DNA of 64,000 nt from Rhizobium terrae (GTDB lineage Bacteria > Pseudomonadota > Alphaproteobacteria > Rhizobiales > Rhizobiaceae): the NCBI RefSeq assembly GCF_003425685.1, contig NZ_QJKM01000010.1:186001-250000 (forward strand). Reading direction: 5' to 3'. The notes beneath the pieces were generated by a model. That model worked only from the letters and a program-made list of their open reading frames with translations, was not told the DNA's origin and ran no database searches. Both the position numbers and the translations under genes were made by a program. Shown one piece after another: positions 45,452-54,466 of the stretch. Position 1 is the stretch's first letter, and every line of letters starts with the position of its first letter.

Positions 45452-45970
45452 TCAAGGTTCGGCCCGTGGCACGAGGTGAAGCCTTGGCCTGCAGACCTTC
45501 GGCGGGCGGCCGTTGACGATGTCGCAGCGCCGCTGCAAGCGCTCGGCGAGAATTGATCCTGCCCTTTCCATGGCGCGGCCGGTGAGCGCCGTCACCAGAT
45601 CAGCCGTTTCCCTGAGTATCTGAAGACAAAGTGTCGGTTCGAGATATTCCTGTAGGCGGAAATCATGCGTTCTTTCGAGAATCTCCCAATGCTGCCGCAT
45701 TAGAGCATGATTTCCAGACAAGGACCCGATCCGTTCGTCCAATCGTTCCTGGAAGATGATGACGACCTCCCCTTCCGCGGCCGAGGCATCCGAATAAAAC
45801 GGCGCGTAACTCCAATCGGTTACGATTGCCGGTGGACGCAACCCGACAAGGGTGAACTCCGCGATATTCTTTTCGATTGCAAAACGCTGAAATGCATATT
45901 CGATTTCGAAATCGTTCTGCAGGCCTCGACCTTTTTCGATCGAACCGAATCCCGTGGAAAGCAGGCCCAT
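45452..45970 (-). CDS. GntR/FCD-like effector domain protein lacking DNA-binding domain
   Basis: 172 residues from ATG 45970 (AAAGGGA Shine-Dalgarno). All-helical. EVVIIFQERLDERIGSLSGNHALMRQHW... ADLVTALTGRAMERAG aligns with the C-terminal ligand-binding half of the GntR proteins encoded nearby and with the protein at 47035-47517 (EVVIFQDHLHDRITMLARNNRMLREIW... ADLVTAL). There is no winged helix-turn-helix; an in-frame TGA nine codons upstream and the neighbouring gene leave no room for one. Convergent with AlaX. Confidence 0.65.
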   Translation of the reverse strand: MGLLSTGFGSIEKGRGLQNDFEIEYAFQRFAIEKNIAEFTLVGLRPPAIVTDWSYAPFYSDASAAEGEVVIIFQERLDERIGSLSGNHALMRQHWEILERTHDFRLQEYLEPTLCLQILRETADLVTALTGRAMERAGSILAERLQRRCDIVNGRPPKVCRPRLHLVPRAEP

Positions 45971-46082
45971 GGAACTTTCCCTTTTGCCTATTCAGGCGAT
46001 AGAACCTCTCGCGATCGGACGCCCACCCCTGCCCTTGTCGGATCGTTCTCGAGACCGCCTCCGACGACGCCGATAAGCGACG

Positions 46083-46829
46083 TTAATCCAGCAGGTTCAG
46101 CCAGTTTGCACTCGCATTGGCGGAGCGAAGATTTCCTTCCTTCACAAGTTCATAGAGGATATCAATCTTGCTCTTGAATTGCCGATTGAGATTGGCGATT
46201 GCACCCTTTGCCTGCCTCCGGTCCAAAAGCTCCACGAGTTCGCCCATATCGTCAGCGATTTGTGTAAACCGATCAGGACGCTGAAGATCCAGATAGCGCA
46301 CAAGGCCCGTCCGACTGTTGAAGGCGTGAACGACCTGCTGATATTTCCTATTGCCGGCCATCTTCGCAACGCCCTCGTACAGTTCCTCGATGAAGTCTTT
46401 GAAGAGCAGGGCGATATCTGCATGGTCGGCGGAGGGCGTCGAGAAGACGGGGAACTTCGGAAGCCCAAGATGCACCTTTCGGACCATTTCCATGTCGGCA
46501 TCGATAACATGCCGAAGGATGGTCAATGCCAGATCATAGTCTTCCGCGATTTCCTCGACATTCAAGGGTTTGGAAAAATAACCGCTGCCGGGAATGTTTA
46601 AAATGACATCCTCGATCGCAAGGTGAATGAGAGCTTCCCGCACGGGCGTCCTGCTCATGCTGAGCCGTTGAGCAAGAATACCGGCATCGAGCTTCGTGTG
46701 GGGAGGCACTTTTTGAGAAACCAAGAGATGTTTTAATCGGGCATAGACCTGGCCGGTCTTGAAGCGATCGGATACTCCCCTCTCCTCGCTACCGTCATTT
46801 TCACGATACATATACATCTGTTCCTCCAA
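46083..46829 (-). CDS. GntR family transcriptional regulator (FCD-type)
   Basis: 248 residues. Winged helix-turn-helix about residues 25-85 (VYARLKHLLVSQKVPPHTKLDAGILAQRLSMSRTPVREALIHLAIED, wing GSGYFSKP), then an all-alpha effector domain from about 95. SRTPVREAL is the GntR recognition helix signature. The metal-site histidines of canonical FCD domains are only partly present. A promoter (-10 TATAAT 46981-46986) lies about 150 bp upstream. Confidence 0.88.
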   Translation of the reverse strand: MEEQMYMYRENDGSEERGVSDRFKTGQVYARLKHLLVSQKVPPHTKLDAGILAQRLSMSRTPVREALIHLAIEDVILNIPGSGYFSKPLNVEEIAEDYDLALTILRHVIDADMEMVRKVHLGLPKFPVFSTPSADHADIALLFKDFIEELYEGVAKMAGNRKYQQVVHAFNSRTGLVRYLDLQRPDRFTQIADDMGELVELLDRRQAKGAIANLNRQFKSKIDILYELVKEGNLRSANASANWLNLLD

Positions 46830-46980
46830 GCCAGGGGTGACGGGGTGTGTCTACCCTCAGCTTTTGCACGCGGAGCGCACCTCTGGCGAAACCGGTGAGG
46901 CGAGCCCAATGCTACCGCTATCAGTTATTGTCCGGCATGCAGCCTCACCGCGACGCCAGTCCGAGACGTGCACGGAACAT

Positions 46981-47008
46981 ATTATACGTAGAGTAAGTTG
47001 CATAGTCA
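46981..47008 (-). promoter_or_regulatory. Probable promoter of the GntR gene
   Basis: Minus strand: -35 TGACTA (47003-47008), 16-bp spacer, -10 TATAAT (46981-46986). Confidence 0.5.
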
Positions 47009-47034
47009 CATTTCTGTCGTAAGGCGAATTCCCC

Positions 47035-47517
47035 CTACGGAATCGTGAGTTTTCTAGCGAATATGTCTATCCAGCGAAGCCGCGCTTCAAGGCTGGCGTT
47101 TAATGCATTTACAACCTGCCGTTTTGCACACGTGCGCAACGCCGTCACCAGATCAGCCGTCAGATGCAGAGCCTCCGGCGCAGTATCGGCGTTCAGGAGT
47201 TCGAACTCCCGGAACGCTCTTGATCGCTCGTTGAACGCCCATATTTCGCGCAGCATTCGATTGTTGCGCGCCAGCATCGTGATGCGGTCATGTAAATGAT
47301 CCTGGAAAATCACGACTTCCAGGCTGATGCCTGCAGGCAGTGACACCGATGGGGCGCCTGAAACACTTTCCAAAACAGCCGGAACCCGTAGACCGGCAAA
47401 TGTGAAGGAACCGATCTCCTTGCGAACAGCATATTTCATAAGCACATACGCAAAATCGAAGTCGTCGCGCAGCATTTTCAGGGCGTCATGAGAAGAATAT
47501 CCCTCTGGTAAATGCAT
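47035..47517 (-). CDS. Second GntR-like effector domain protein lacking DNA-binding domain
   Basis: 160 residues from ATG 47517 (GAAGGG 8 bases upstream); a TTG at 47574 would add 19 residues resembling the end of a GntR wing (SSLKGSGMHLP). The rest is the helical effector domain, clearly paralogous to the protein at 45452-45970. No SRTPVREAL-like recognition helix is found upstream in any frame. Either a truncated relic or a deliberate modulator that pairs with full-length GntR proteins. Confidence 0.65.
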   Translation of the reverse strand: MHLPEGYSSHDALKMLRDDFDFAYVLMKYAVRKEIGSFTFAGLRVPAVLESVSGAPSVSLPAGISLEVVIFQDHLHDRITMLARNNRMLREIWAFNERSRAFREFELLNADTAPEALHLTADLVTALRTCAKRQVVNALNASLEARLRWIDIFARKLTIP

Positions 47518-48067
47518 TCCCGAACCCTTCAAGGAAGAAATCCGCGCGCCGGCATCCTCCGCAATCTGCGCCAAACAACCGCTTTATTCATCTGGTTGCA
47601 AGCCTCTTCCGGCAATTGCCAAACCTGCTCTCCTACATTTTCCGGAGACGAAACTTCCGATCAACAGAATTACTCCGGCCCGTGGCTGCACCAACCGTCC
47701 GTTCCGTCAGCCGCGCTCTTCCGTCATGCACATTCCAGCGTATATGCAGCTATTGATATATATCCGCACCTGCCTTCAAAATATGGGGCACACCGTGTAA
47801 AGGCGGATATTCGCGAGATATATCCACGTATTATTCGGATATATCGATGTATATTCAATTATATCATATTATAATCTTGCAAACATATTTATTTTTAGCA
47901 AACCTGAACTTCATGAAGATTAGATGACAATGACCGAGGTGAAATCGATATTCACAGGTGCTAGGGCTCGATGACAATCCGGCAATGACTTGATGCCATC
48001 CGGGCAATCACCTAGCTGCCATGGGCATCGAAGCCGCTGTTTGTGCACCCAGACGCGATGAAGGGCG
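47518..48067. promoter_or_regulatory. AT-rich divergent regulatory region
   Basis: 550 bp between two divergent GntR-type genes, no gene seen. From about 47745 to 47900 it is strongly AT-rich with repeated GATATA/TATATC words. ATATCCGCACC (47760-47770), its inverse core GCGGATAT (47803-47810), GATATATCC (about 47817) and TCGGATATATCGA (about 47834) look like repeated half-sites of a regulator. Confidence 0.5.
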
Positions 48068-48922
48068 ATGTCGGAACGACCCAAAAGCTTCCGGCTTTCC
48101 GCGCAGCAGCGGGACGCCCCATTACTCGAATGCATGCAACGCCTACCTGAGTTGATGGAGCACCGAATTCCTATGCAATACGAGACATTGAAACTTCGCC
48201 GCCAGAAGGAAACCGACGATCGACCCGATGTTATTTACGCACTTCTGAAGGATTACATCATCAACGGCACGAATATCCCGGGAGAACGATTGAACATCGT
48301 CGAACTCGCGGACGTATTGAAGGTGAGCCTTACGCCCGTCCGGGAAGCGCTGATCAGGCTGACCTCCGAACGCCTGGTGACTTCGGTCCCGAACAAGGGT
48401 TTTTTCCTGAAATCGCCGTTGCTGGAAGAGCTTCTGCAGCTTCATGAACTGGCGACCGTCGTTCTCGGTACCTGCGCAGGCAAACAGCCTCAGGCTTCGA
48501 TCCGAGGCCAGATGCAGGCGTGGAAGCAACAATTCGAAACGATGTCCGGCCAAACCGCCCGCCTCGGTACCGACACCGACCTGACCGGGACGATGGAAGC
48601 ATTATGGCTGGCGATCGCTGCACTCGGCGGCAATCTCGAATTTCGCGAGATCATCCAGAACTTCAATGATCGAACCCATTTCATAACGATTCTGGAAGTG
48701 GATGATCCGGAAATCCGCGAAGCATTGTCGTCGCACCTAACAAGACTGCTCGACGCGATGATCGAGGGAGGATCGACGAGAGATGCCGTGCACGAAATCT
48801 TTGCCCTGAAGACTTCAGCCCTGCCCCGCCTCGTCATGGAAAGCCTCGCCCGATCCTTCGGGATTGCGCATGCCTCGGGAAGGCCGTTTCAAGCCGCTTC
48901 ACTCCGCCCTAAAGTCGCTTGA
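48068..48922 (+). CDS. GntR family transcriptional regulator
   Basis: 284 residues as drawn; ATG at 48155 or 48173 would give a more normal length. Winged helix-turn-helix about 50-115 (VIYALLKDYIINGTNIPGERLNIVELADVLKVSLTPVREALIRLTSERLV, wing PNKGFFLK), followed by a helical effector domain that shares the NDRTHFITILEVDDPEIREALSSHL layout with the neighbouring GntR proteins. Convergent with the ABC transporter operon, which it may control. Confidence 0.85.
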   Translation: MSERPKSFRLSAQQRDAPLLECMQRLPELMEHRIPMQYETLKLRRQKETDDRPDVIYALLKDYIINGTNIPGERLNIVELADVLKVSLTPVREALIRLTSERLVTSVPNKGFFLKSPLLEELLQLHELATVVLGTCAGKQPQASIRGQMQAWKQQFETMSGQTARLGTDTDLTGTMEALWLAIAALGGNLEFREIIQNFNDRTHFITILEVDDPEIREALSSHLTRLLDAMIEGGSTRDAVHEIFALKTSALPRLVMESLARSFGIAHASGRPFQAASLRPKVA

Positions 48923-48980
48923 CGGCGTCGCCCTTTCCCCATCGATAATCGACTGGCGGAAGGAAGCGATGCTTCGGACA

Positions 48981-49847
48981 TTACCGCCGGTCGATTGAAA
49001 GACGATTGGAGAGGATATCCCCGATCGTGCTGACGGCCAGGGTCGTCAGGAAAATCGCGAGGCCCGGCAAGATACTGATCCACCAGGCCTTGAACAACTG
49101 GTCGCGTCCGTAGTTCATCATCGAGCCGAGGCTTGCATGCGGAGGCTGCACGCCTAGTCCCAGAAAGCTGAGCGTCGTCTCGAGCATCAGAATCTCCGGA
49201 AATGTCAGCGTGATGTTGACGATGAGTATGGCGAGAATGTTGAGCAGGATATGACGGCTGTAGATCGTGCCCCAGCCCGCCCCATAGGTCTGCGCCGCCA
49301 CGACATATCCGTTGTTCAGATAGGAAAGCGCCAGACCCCGAGACAGGCGGGCATATCTCTCCCATCCGAAGACGGACACGAGAACGAGAAGCACGGCGAT
49401 ATTCGAGCCGAGCGTCGCAACGGCGGCAATCGCCAGGATCAGGAAGGGCATCGCGGCCTGAAAGTCGATCAGGGTCGAGATGACGTCGTCGACCACGCCT
49501 CCGAAGTGAGCGGCAAGGAAACCAGTCGAGATGCCAATCGCCGCGCCGATTAGCGTTCCGAACAGCGCAAGGAGAAGGCTGACGCGGACGGCATGGCAAA
49601 TTCTGATCAGAATATCGCGTCCCAGCTGATCGGTTCCCAGCAGATGATCAACCGTTCCTCCGAACCCGACAGGAGGACGCAGGCGGGCGAGCAGATCGAC
49701 GCCGTTGGGATCGATCCCCAGGATCGCCGGTCCCGCGAAACCGGCGATGACTATTATCAGAAGCCATAACCCGCAAATCGAGCCTGCCGCCGAGAGTTTC
49801 GGAAGCCGGAGCCACATAGCAAGCGGTTTGGTCGAGAGATCGGTCAT
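48981..49847 (-). CDS. Dipeptide/oligopeptide ABC transporter permease (DppC-type)
   Basis: 288 residues from ATG 49847. Six membrane helices; N-terminal OppC-type segment (helix near 20-45), HLLGTDQLGRDILIRI motif characteristic of DppC/OppC, and the EAA-loop LLNILAILIVNITLTFPEILMLETTLSFLGLGV. Overlaps the DppB-type permease by 4 bp. Last gene of the importer operon. Confidence 0.92.
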   Translation of the reverse strand: MTDLSTKPLAMWLRLPKLSAAGSICGLWLLIIVIAGFAGPAILGIDPNGVDLLARLRPPVGFGGTVDHLLGTDQLGRDILIRICHAVRVSLLLALFGTLIGAAIGISTGFLAAHFGGVVDDVISTLIDFQAAMPFLILAIAAVATLGSNIAVLLVLVSVFGWERYARLSRGLALSYLNNGYVVAAQTYGAGWGTIYSRHILLNILAILIVNITLTFPEILMLETTLSFLGLGVQPPHASLGSMMNYGRDQLFKAWWISILPGLAIFLTTLAVSTIGDILSNRLSIDRR

Positions 49848-50791
49848 CTTGCGCTCCCCGCAACTGGCATGGATCCGCGGTGTCCGATTCGGGGATCCAG
49901 GATCCGGTACAGGACGTCGACCGCGAAATTGGTGAATATCATGGTGATGACGAGCAAGATCACGATGAACTGAATGACGGGCAGATCGCTTGAGAGAACG
50001 GAGGTAACGAGCAGCCGCCCCATGCCGGGCCAGGCAAACACGGTCTCGATGACGGATGCGCCGCCGAGCAGACCGCCGAACATCAGGCCGGTCACCGTGA
50101 CGATCGGGATAGCCGCATTCGGAAGGGCATGCCTCCAGAGAACGGTCGAAGCCGGCAGTCCCCGCGCCCGTGCGGCCCGAAGAAAAGGCCGGTTCAGCAC
50201 CCCAATCATCGACGACCGCGTGTATCGGGAAACAACACCTATGAAAGCGGTCGCGAGTGTGACAGTGGGCATGATGAAACTGACGGCAGTGTCTGCCCCT
50301 CCCGATGGCAGAAGGCGAAGCCACAGCGTGAAGATCAGCAGGAGCATGAGGCCCAGCAGGAAATTCGGCAAGCTGAAGCCGATGACCGAGCCGACCATGA
50401 CCAGGCGATCGATGAATTGTCCGCGATAGACCGCGGCGAGAATACCAGCGGGAAGCCCAATCAACATGGCAAGGCCGAACCCCAAGCCCATCAATTGCAG
50501 CGTCTTCGGGACAACTTCCGAAACGACGACGATCACCGGGCGCCCTTCGCGGAGCGACACGCCGAAATCGCCATGGGCAAGATTGGCCATGTAGTAGAGG
50601 AATTGAACCGGAAGCGGCTGATCGAGACCGAATTTCTCACGGAATATCGCAACCGCTTCGGGAGTGGCATCGACGCCCAGGAATGCCAGCGCAGGATCAC
50701 CGGCAATCCTCATGAGAAAAAAAGCGAAAGCCAGGGCCAGCAGGATGGTCAAGACAGCGCGGGACAGTTTCGACAGGATGAACATCGTCAT
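49844..50791 (-). CDS. Dipeptide/oligopeptide ABC transporter permease (DppB-type)
   Basis: 315 residues from ATG 50791. Typical DppB N-terminus with one helix, FREKFGLDQPLPVQFLYYMANLAHGDFGVSL, and the EAA loop RAARARGLPASTVLWRHALPNAAIPIVTVTG. Overlaps the fused ATPase gene by 4 bp and the DppC-type gene by 4 bp, so strictly coupled. Confidence 0.92.
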   Translation of the reverse strand: MTMFILSKLSRAVLTILLALAFAFFLMRIAGDPALAFLGVDATPEAVAIFREKFGLDQPLPVQFLYYMANLAHGDFGVSLREGRPVIVVVSEVVPKTLQLMGLGFGLAMLIGLPAGILAAVYRGQFIDRLVMVGSVIGFSLPNFLLGLMLLLIFTLWLRLLPSGGADTAVSFIMPTVTLATAFIGVVSRYTRSSMIGVLNRPFLRAARARGLPASTVLWRHALPNAAIPIVTVTGLMFGGLLGGASVIETVFAWPGMGRLLVTSVLSSDLPVIQFIVILLVITMIFTNFAVDVLYRILDPRIGHRGSMPVAGSAR

Positions 50792-52767
50792 GCGGATATG
50801 TCCTGATACTGCTGGCGGCGGGAGACGGCCTGTCGCGGTTCGGGCGGCATCTGGTGGTCTCCCGAGGCCGCAAGATTCTCGTATGCGGTAAGGGTGATCA
50901 GTTCCTGGGTGTAGGGATGCCTTGCCTGCCGCAAAATGCGCTCCGTCTCTCCTATTTCGACGAGGGCTCCCTGGCGTAGCACCGCGATACGGTCGGCAAG
51001 CGGCCTTGCAGCGGCAATATCGTGGGTAATGAACAGGAGCGACAGTTCGAGGGATTGTTTCAAGTGCATCAGGAGATTGATGATCTGGGCCTGTATCGAG
51101 ACGTCGAGAGCCGACGTCGGTTCGTCGCATACCAAAAGGGACGGGTTCATCACCAAGGCGCGGGCGATCTCTACCCTCTGCAACTGGCCGCCACTCAGCT
51201 CATGGGGAAGCGCCGTGGCGAACGAAGGGCTGAGGTGGACGAGATCGAGCATCTCGGCAACGCGTTTCCGCCGCATGTGCGCAGTGCCCAGATGGTTCAC
51301 GCGAAGCGGCTCCTCGATCTGCTGACCGATATTCAGCCGCGGATCCAGGGCCGATCGGGCATCCTGAAAGATAATCTGGACGGGATATTGCCTCGTCGTC
51401 TTCCTCGGTCCTCCATCATTTGCTGCAAAATTGTACTTTACCGTACCGGTCGTCGGCTGGTCGAGACCGAGAATGATCCGGCCGATCGTTGATTTTCCAC
51501 TTCCGCTTTCGCCGATCAGCGCGACGCATTCGCCTCTGCCAATGGCCAAATCGATCCCCGTCAGGGCGACATGCCGATTGTCGGCTGCAAATGGGTTGAG
51601 CCGCTTGCCGCCGAAGATCTTACCGACATTCCGCAATTCAACGACAGGCGCGTTCGACGATGGTGCCGTAGCCGGAAACTTCACGCTCCGGCTCAAGTCG
51701 GCCGTCTCCGGGACCGCAGTGCCGAAGGTAGTATTCACCGGGAAATGGCATTGCACATGCATGCGTCGGAAGCGGTCCGGACCGGGGGCGACGGTTCGGC
51801 ATCTTTCCACGCTATATTCGCAACGGTCCCGAAACCGGCAAAGGGCATCCCGGTCGGCAAATGACGGCATCTCGCCCGGTATGGGTCGCGGGGCAGGATC
51901 TCCCACCAGCCTGGGCACGCTTCGAAGAAGCGCGATGCTGTAGGGATGCCTCAGTTTTGAAAAACCGACGTCAAGCTGCGCAACCTCCACGATCCTGCCC
52001 GCATAAAAAACCGCGACGTGGTCGCATAACTTTGCGGCGGCAAGTAGGTCGTGTGTCACGAATATGAGCGCCGCATTGCGCTGCGTGCACAGCCGGCGGA
52101 GCAGATTGAGGATGCGAACCTTGTTTGCGGCATCGAGCGCCGTTGTCGGCTCATCGGCGATGATCAACTCCGGATCGCCGACAAGGGCCAGCGCGATCGC
52201 CACGCGCTGCGCCATGCCGCCGGACAGTTCATGGGGATATTTTGCGAGCACTGCGCCGTCGTCGAGGCCAACTTCCGCGAGCAGTTCGACCGCATGCCGT
52301 GATGCATCGGGGCCCCTCCGGCCCGTGTTGCGCCGAATGGTGGCGGCGAAGTGCGATCCGACCGTCCGGATGGGATCCAGGCTGCCAACGGCATCTTGAA
52401 AGATGACCCCGATCCGGCGCCCGCGAATCTCGTCCAGAGCCCGTACCGGGATGTCGCAGAGGTTCACGCCGTCGAACCAGATGCTCCCCGACGTCGCGTG
52501 CTTTCCGTTTAGGAGACGAACCAGCCCAAGGCAGGTCACCGTCTTGCCGCTACCGCTTTCGCCGACGAACGCATAGGTCTGACCGCGATCGATTTCGAGG
52601 TTGATGTCCTCGATGGCCACGGTCCGGCCGGCGGGAGTATCGAACGATACCGAATAGTCCTCAATGCAGAGAAGCGGTGGTTCAGGCTGCGCATCGCTGC
52701 GCAGCCTGATGCAGCCCGGGCCATCCCGATCAGATCGGCTACCCATGGCTTGTTCGTACGCGGACAT
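50788..52767 (-). CDS. Fused peptide ABC transporter ATPase (DppD-DppF in one chain)
   Basis: 659 residues with two complete ATPase domains. Domain 1: Walker A GESGSGKT (about 55), signature LSGGMAQR, Walker B IIADEPTTALD, and a C-terminal oligopeptide-type cysteine region (CRFRDRCEYSVERCRTV...HVQCHFP) that usually binds a [4Fe-4S] cluster. Domain 2: GESGSGKST, LSGGQLQR, LVCDEPTSALD, lacking that extension. Start immediately follows the binding-protein stop. The fusion resembles GsiA/YejF. Substrate class: peptides or similar oligomers. Confidence 0.92.
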   Translation of the reverse strand: MSAYEQAMGSRSDRDGPGCIRLRSDAQPEPPLLCIEDYSVSFDTPAGRTVAIEDINLEIDRGQTYAFVGESGSGKTVTCLGLVRLLNGKHATSGSIWFDGVNLCDIPVRALDEIRGRRIGVIFQDAVGSLDPIRTVGSHFAATIRRNTGRRGPDASRHAVELLAEVGLDDGAVLAKYPHELSGGMAQRVAIALALVGDPELIIADEPTTALDAANKVRILNLLRRLCTQRNAALIFVTHDLLAAAKLCDHVAVFYAGRIVEVAQLDVGFSKLRHPYSIALLRSVPRLVGDPAPRPIPGEMPSFADRDALCRFRDRCEYSVERCRTVAPGPDRFRRMHVQCHFPVNTTFGTAVPETADLSRSVKFPATAPSSNAPVVELRNVGKIFGGKRLNPFAADNRHVALTGIDLAIGRGECVALIGESGSGKSTIGRIILGLDQPTTGTVKYNFAANDGGPRKTTRQYPVQIIFQDARSALDPRLNIGQQIEEPLRVNHLGTAHMRRKRVAEMLDLVHLSPSFATALPHELSGGQLQRVEIARALVMNPSLLVCDEPTSALDVSIQAQIINLLMHLKQSLELSLLFITHDIAAARPLADRIAVLRQGALVEIGETERILRQARHPYTQELITLTAYENLAASGDHQMPPEPRQAVSRRQQYQDISA

Positions 52768-54354
52768 CTAGTTGACCGCCTTCGGGGCTGGGCGGAAATC
52801 CAGATAGGGAGCAGCGGTCGGAGCCCAGTTGAGGTCTTTGCGAACGCCGTAGAAGGCGCCGTTCATATGTAATTCCGTTCCCGGAATATCCTCCCAATCG
52901 ACGATGTCGAGCATGCGCTTGAACGCTTCGCGCCGCGCGGCGCTGTCGAGCGAAGTTTCGAGAACCTGACCCAGCTTGTTGAACTCCTCGTTGCGCCACT
53001 GATTGCGCTGATCGACGCTGCTGCCTTTGCCATAGATGCGCCAGACGCCGCCGAGAGGATCCGGAACGTTCATCAGCGTGGCGCCATTCGAGATAAAACC
53101 GGCGTCCTTGACCAATATGGTGTCCCAGTTCGACTGCACGCGGATATCGATGTTGAAGCCGACCGCCTGCCACATCGCGGCAATCGCCTCGGATGTGGGC
53201 ATTTCCACCGGATACCAGTGTTCGAGAACATAATAGGGGATCGGCGAGCCATCATAGCCGGCTTCCACCATCAATTTGCGCGCGCGGGCGGGATCGTAGC
53301 CCGGTGCCTTGTGCTCGGGAATGAACATGTCGTTATAGTAGGGGAACTGGAATCCGGGAGCGACGGCAACCCGACCGCCCCACAGCCCCTTGACGATCGC
53401 CTCGCGATCGATGGCCAGAGAAAGCGCCAGACGGATGCGCGGATCGGCGAGGAATTTCTGGTGGACGCCGAAGCGGATCGTCCTCATGATGATGGTATCT
53501 CCGCCAACCACCTTGAGATCGTTGTATTTCTCGACCAGGGGCACCTGATCGGGATCGATATCGGCGATGACGTCGTAGTCATGGGCGACCAGACCCGCAA
53601 TGCGCGCGGATTGTTCGGGAACCTCGACGAAGCGGATCGAACGATAGGCGGGCCTGCCTCCCCAATACTGGTCATGCGCCACGAGCACGAGTTCTTTCCG
53701 AGGCTTCCAGGCCGAGATCTTGTACGGCCCCGTCGAGACCGGCGCCAACTGCCAATTTGCAAAACTGCCGGCCGCCAGAAAAGCCTTTTTGCTGACGACC
53801 TGCGACATCCAGCCGGCCAGCCGCTGGATGAATACCGGATCGGGCGCCTTCGACGTGAAACGGACGGTGTCCGCGTCAACGGCCTCGACCTTCTCCAGCA
53901 CGCCCAGGTAAGGCCGGCTGGTGGCGTAGGCGGGTGACGTCTTGGTACTCAACCGATCGGGACCGAACGAAAAGGCGACATCGTCCGCAGTCATCACCGA
54001 ACCATCGTGCATGACGACATCGGCGCGCAGATCGACTTCAACCGTGCGGCTGTCGACGCTCCGCCAGGCGATCGCAAGGCTTGGAACCTGCTTGAACTGA
54101 TTGTTGTAATCGGTCCCGATGATGAAATCGTAGATGCTGGGCAGCGTCCGGAACGCGGCGGTTTCCGACATCATCGCCGGCTCCAGCGATCCAGGCAGTT
54201 GCTGAAGGGCAACCGTCAGGGTCGGCCGGGTATCCTGCGCTTGCGAGGGCGTGGCCGCCATCGTCATCGGAAAGAGCGAAGCTGCGATGAGCGAGGCAGT
54301 TCGCAAAAGTGATTTTATCCCCGTCAGGCGGGTGGACAAGTGAGGGCGTGACAT
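52768..54354 (-). CDS. ABC transporter substrate-binding protein (SBP_bac_5 family)
   Basis: 528 residues. Signal peptide through MTMAATPSQAQ (about 40 residues). Family 5 features: PTLTVALQQLPGSLEP, LRADVVMHDGSVMTADDVAFSF, and RLALSLAIDREAIVKGLWGG. Captures the ligand in the periplasm for the permease/ATPase genes downstream. The ligand cannot be inferred: family 5 binds peptides, nickel, sugars and opines. Starts 112 bp after the phosphatase gene; GATATCC lies in that gap (54391-54397). Confidence 0.92.
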   Translation of the reverse strand: MSRPHLSTRLTGIKSLLRTASLIAASLFPMTMAATPSQAQDTRPTLTVALQQLPGSLEPAMMSETAAFRTLPSIYDFIIGTDYNNQFKQVPSLAIAWRSVDSRTVEVDLRADVVMHDGSVMTADDVAFSFGPDRLSTKTSPAYATSRPYLGVLEKVEAVDADTVRFTSKAPDPVFIQRLAGWMSQVVSKKAFLAAGSFANWQLAPVSTGPYKISAWKPRKELVLVAHDQYWGGRPAYRSIRFVEVPEQSARIAGLVAHDYDVIADIDPDQVPLVEKYNDLKVVGGDTIIMRTIRFGVHQKFLADPRIRLALSLAIDREAIVKGLWGGRVAVAPGFQFPYYNDMFIPEHKAPGYDPARARKLMVEAGYDGSPIPYYVLEHWYPVEMPTSEAIAAMWQAVGFNIDIRVQSNWDTILVKDAGFISNGATLMNVPDPLGGVWRIYGKGSSVDQRNQWRNEEFNKLGQVLETSLDSAARREAFKRMLDIVDWEDIPGTELHMNGAFYGVRKDLNWAPTAAPYLDFRPAPKAVN

Positions 54355-54466
54355 ATCGTTTCCATTCCAGGTGGATTGAGAAGGGGTTCAGATATCCTTG
54401 GCATTGGGGATCCGCTTCCAGCCGGCGTCTTGCGTCCTTGCTAGGAGCGAATTGGATTTCCAAAAT

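Noticed and set aside
47518..47720. Frameshifted DNA-binding domain upstream of the headless GntR gene
   Set aside because: Reading the minus-strand frames upstream shows no SRTPVREAL-like recognition helix or other GntR HTH remnant.
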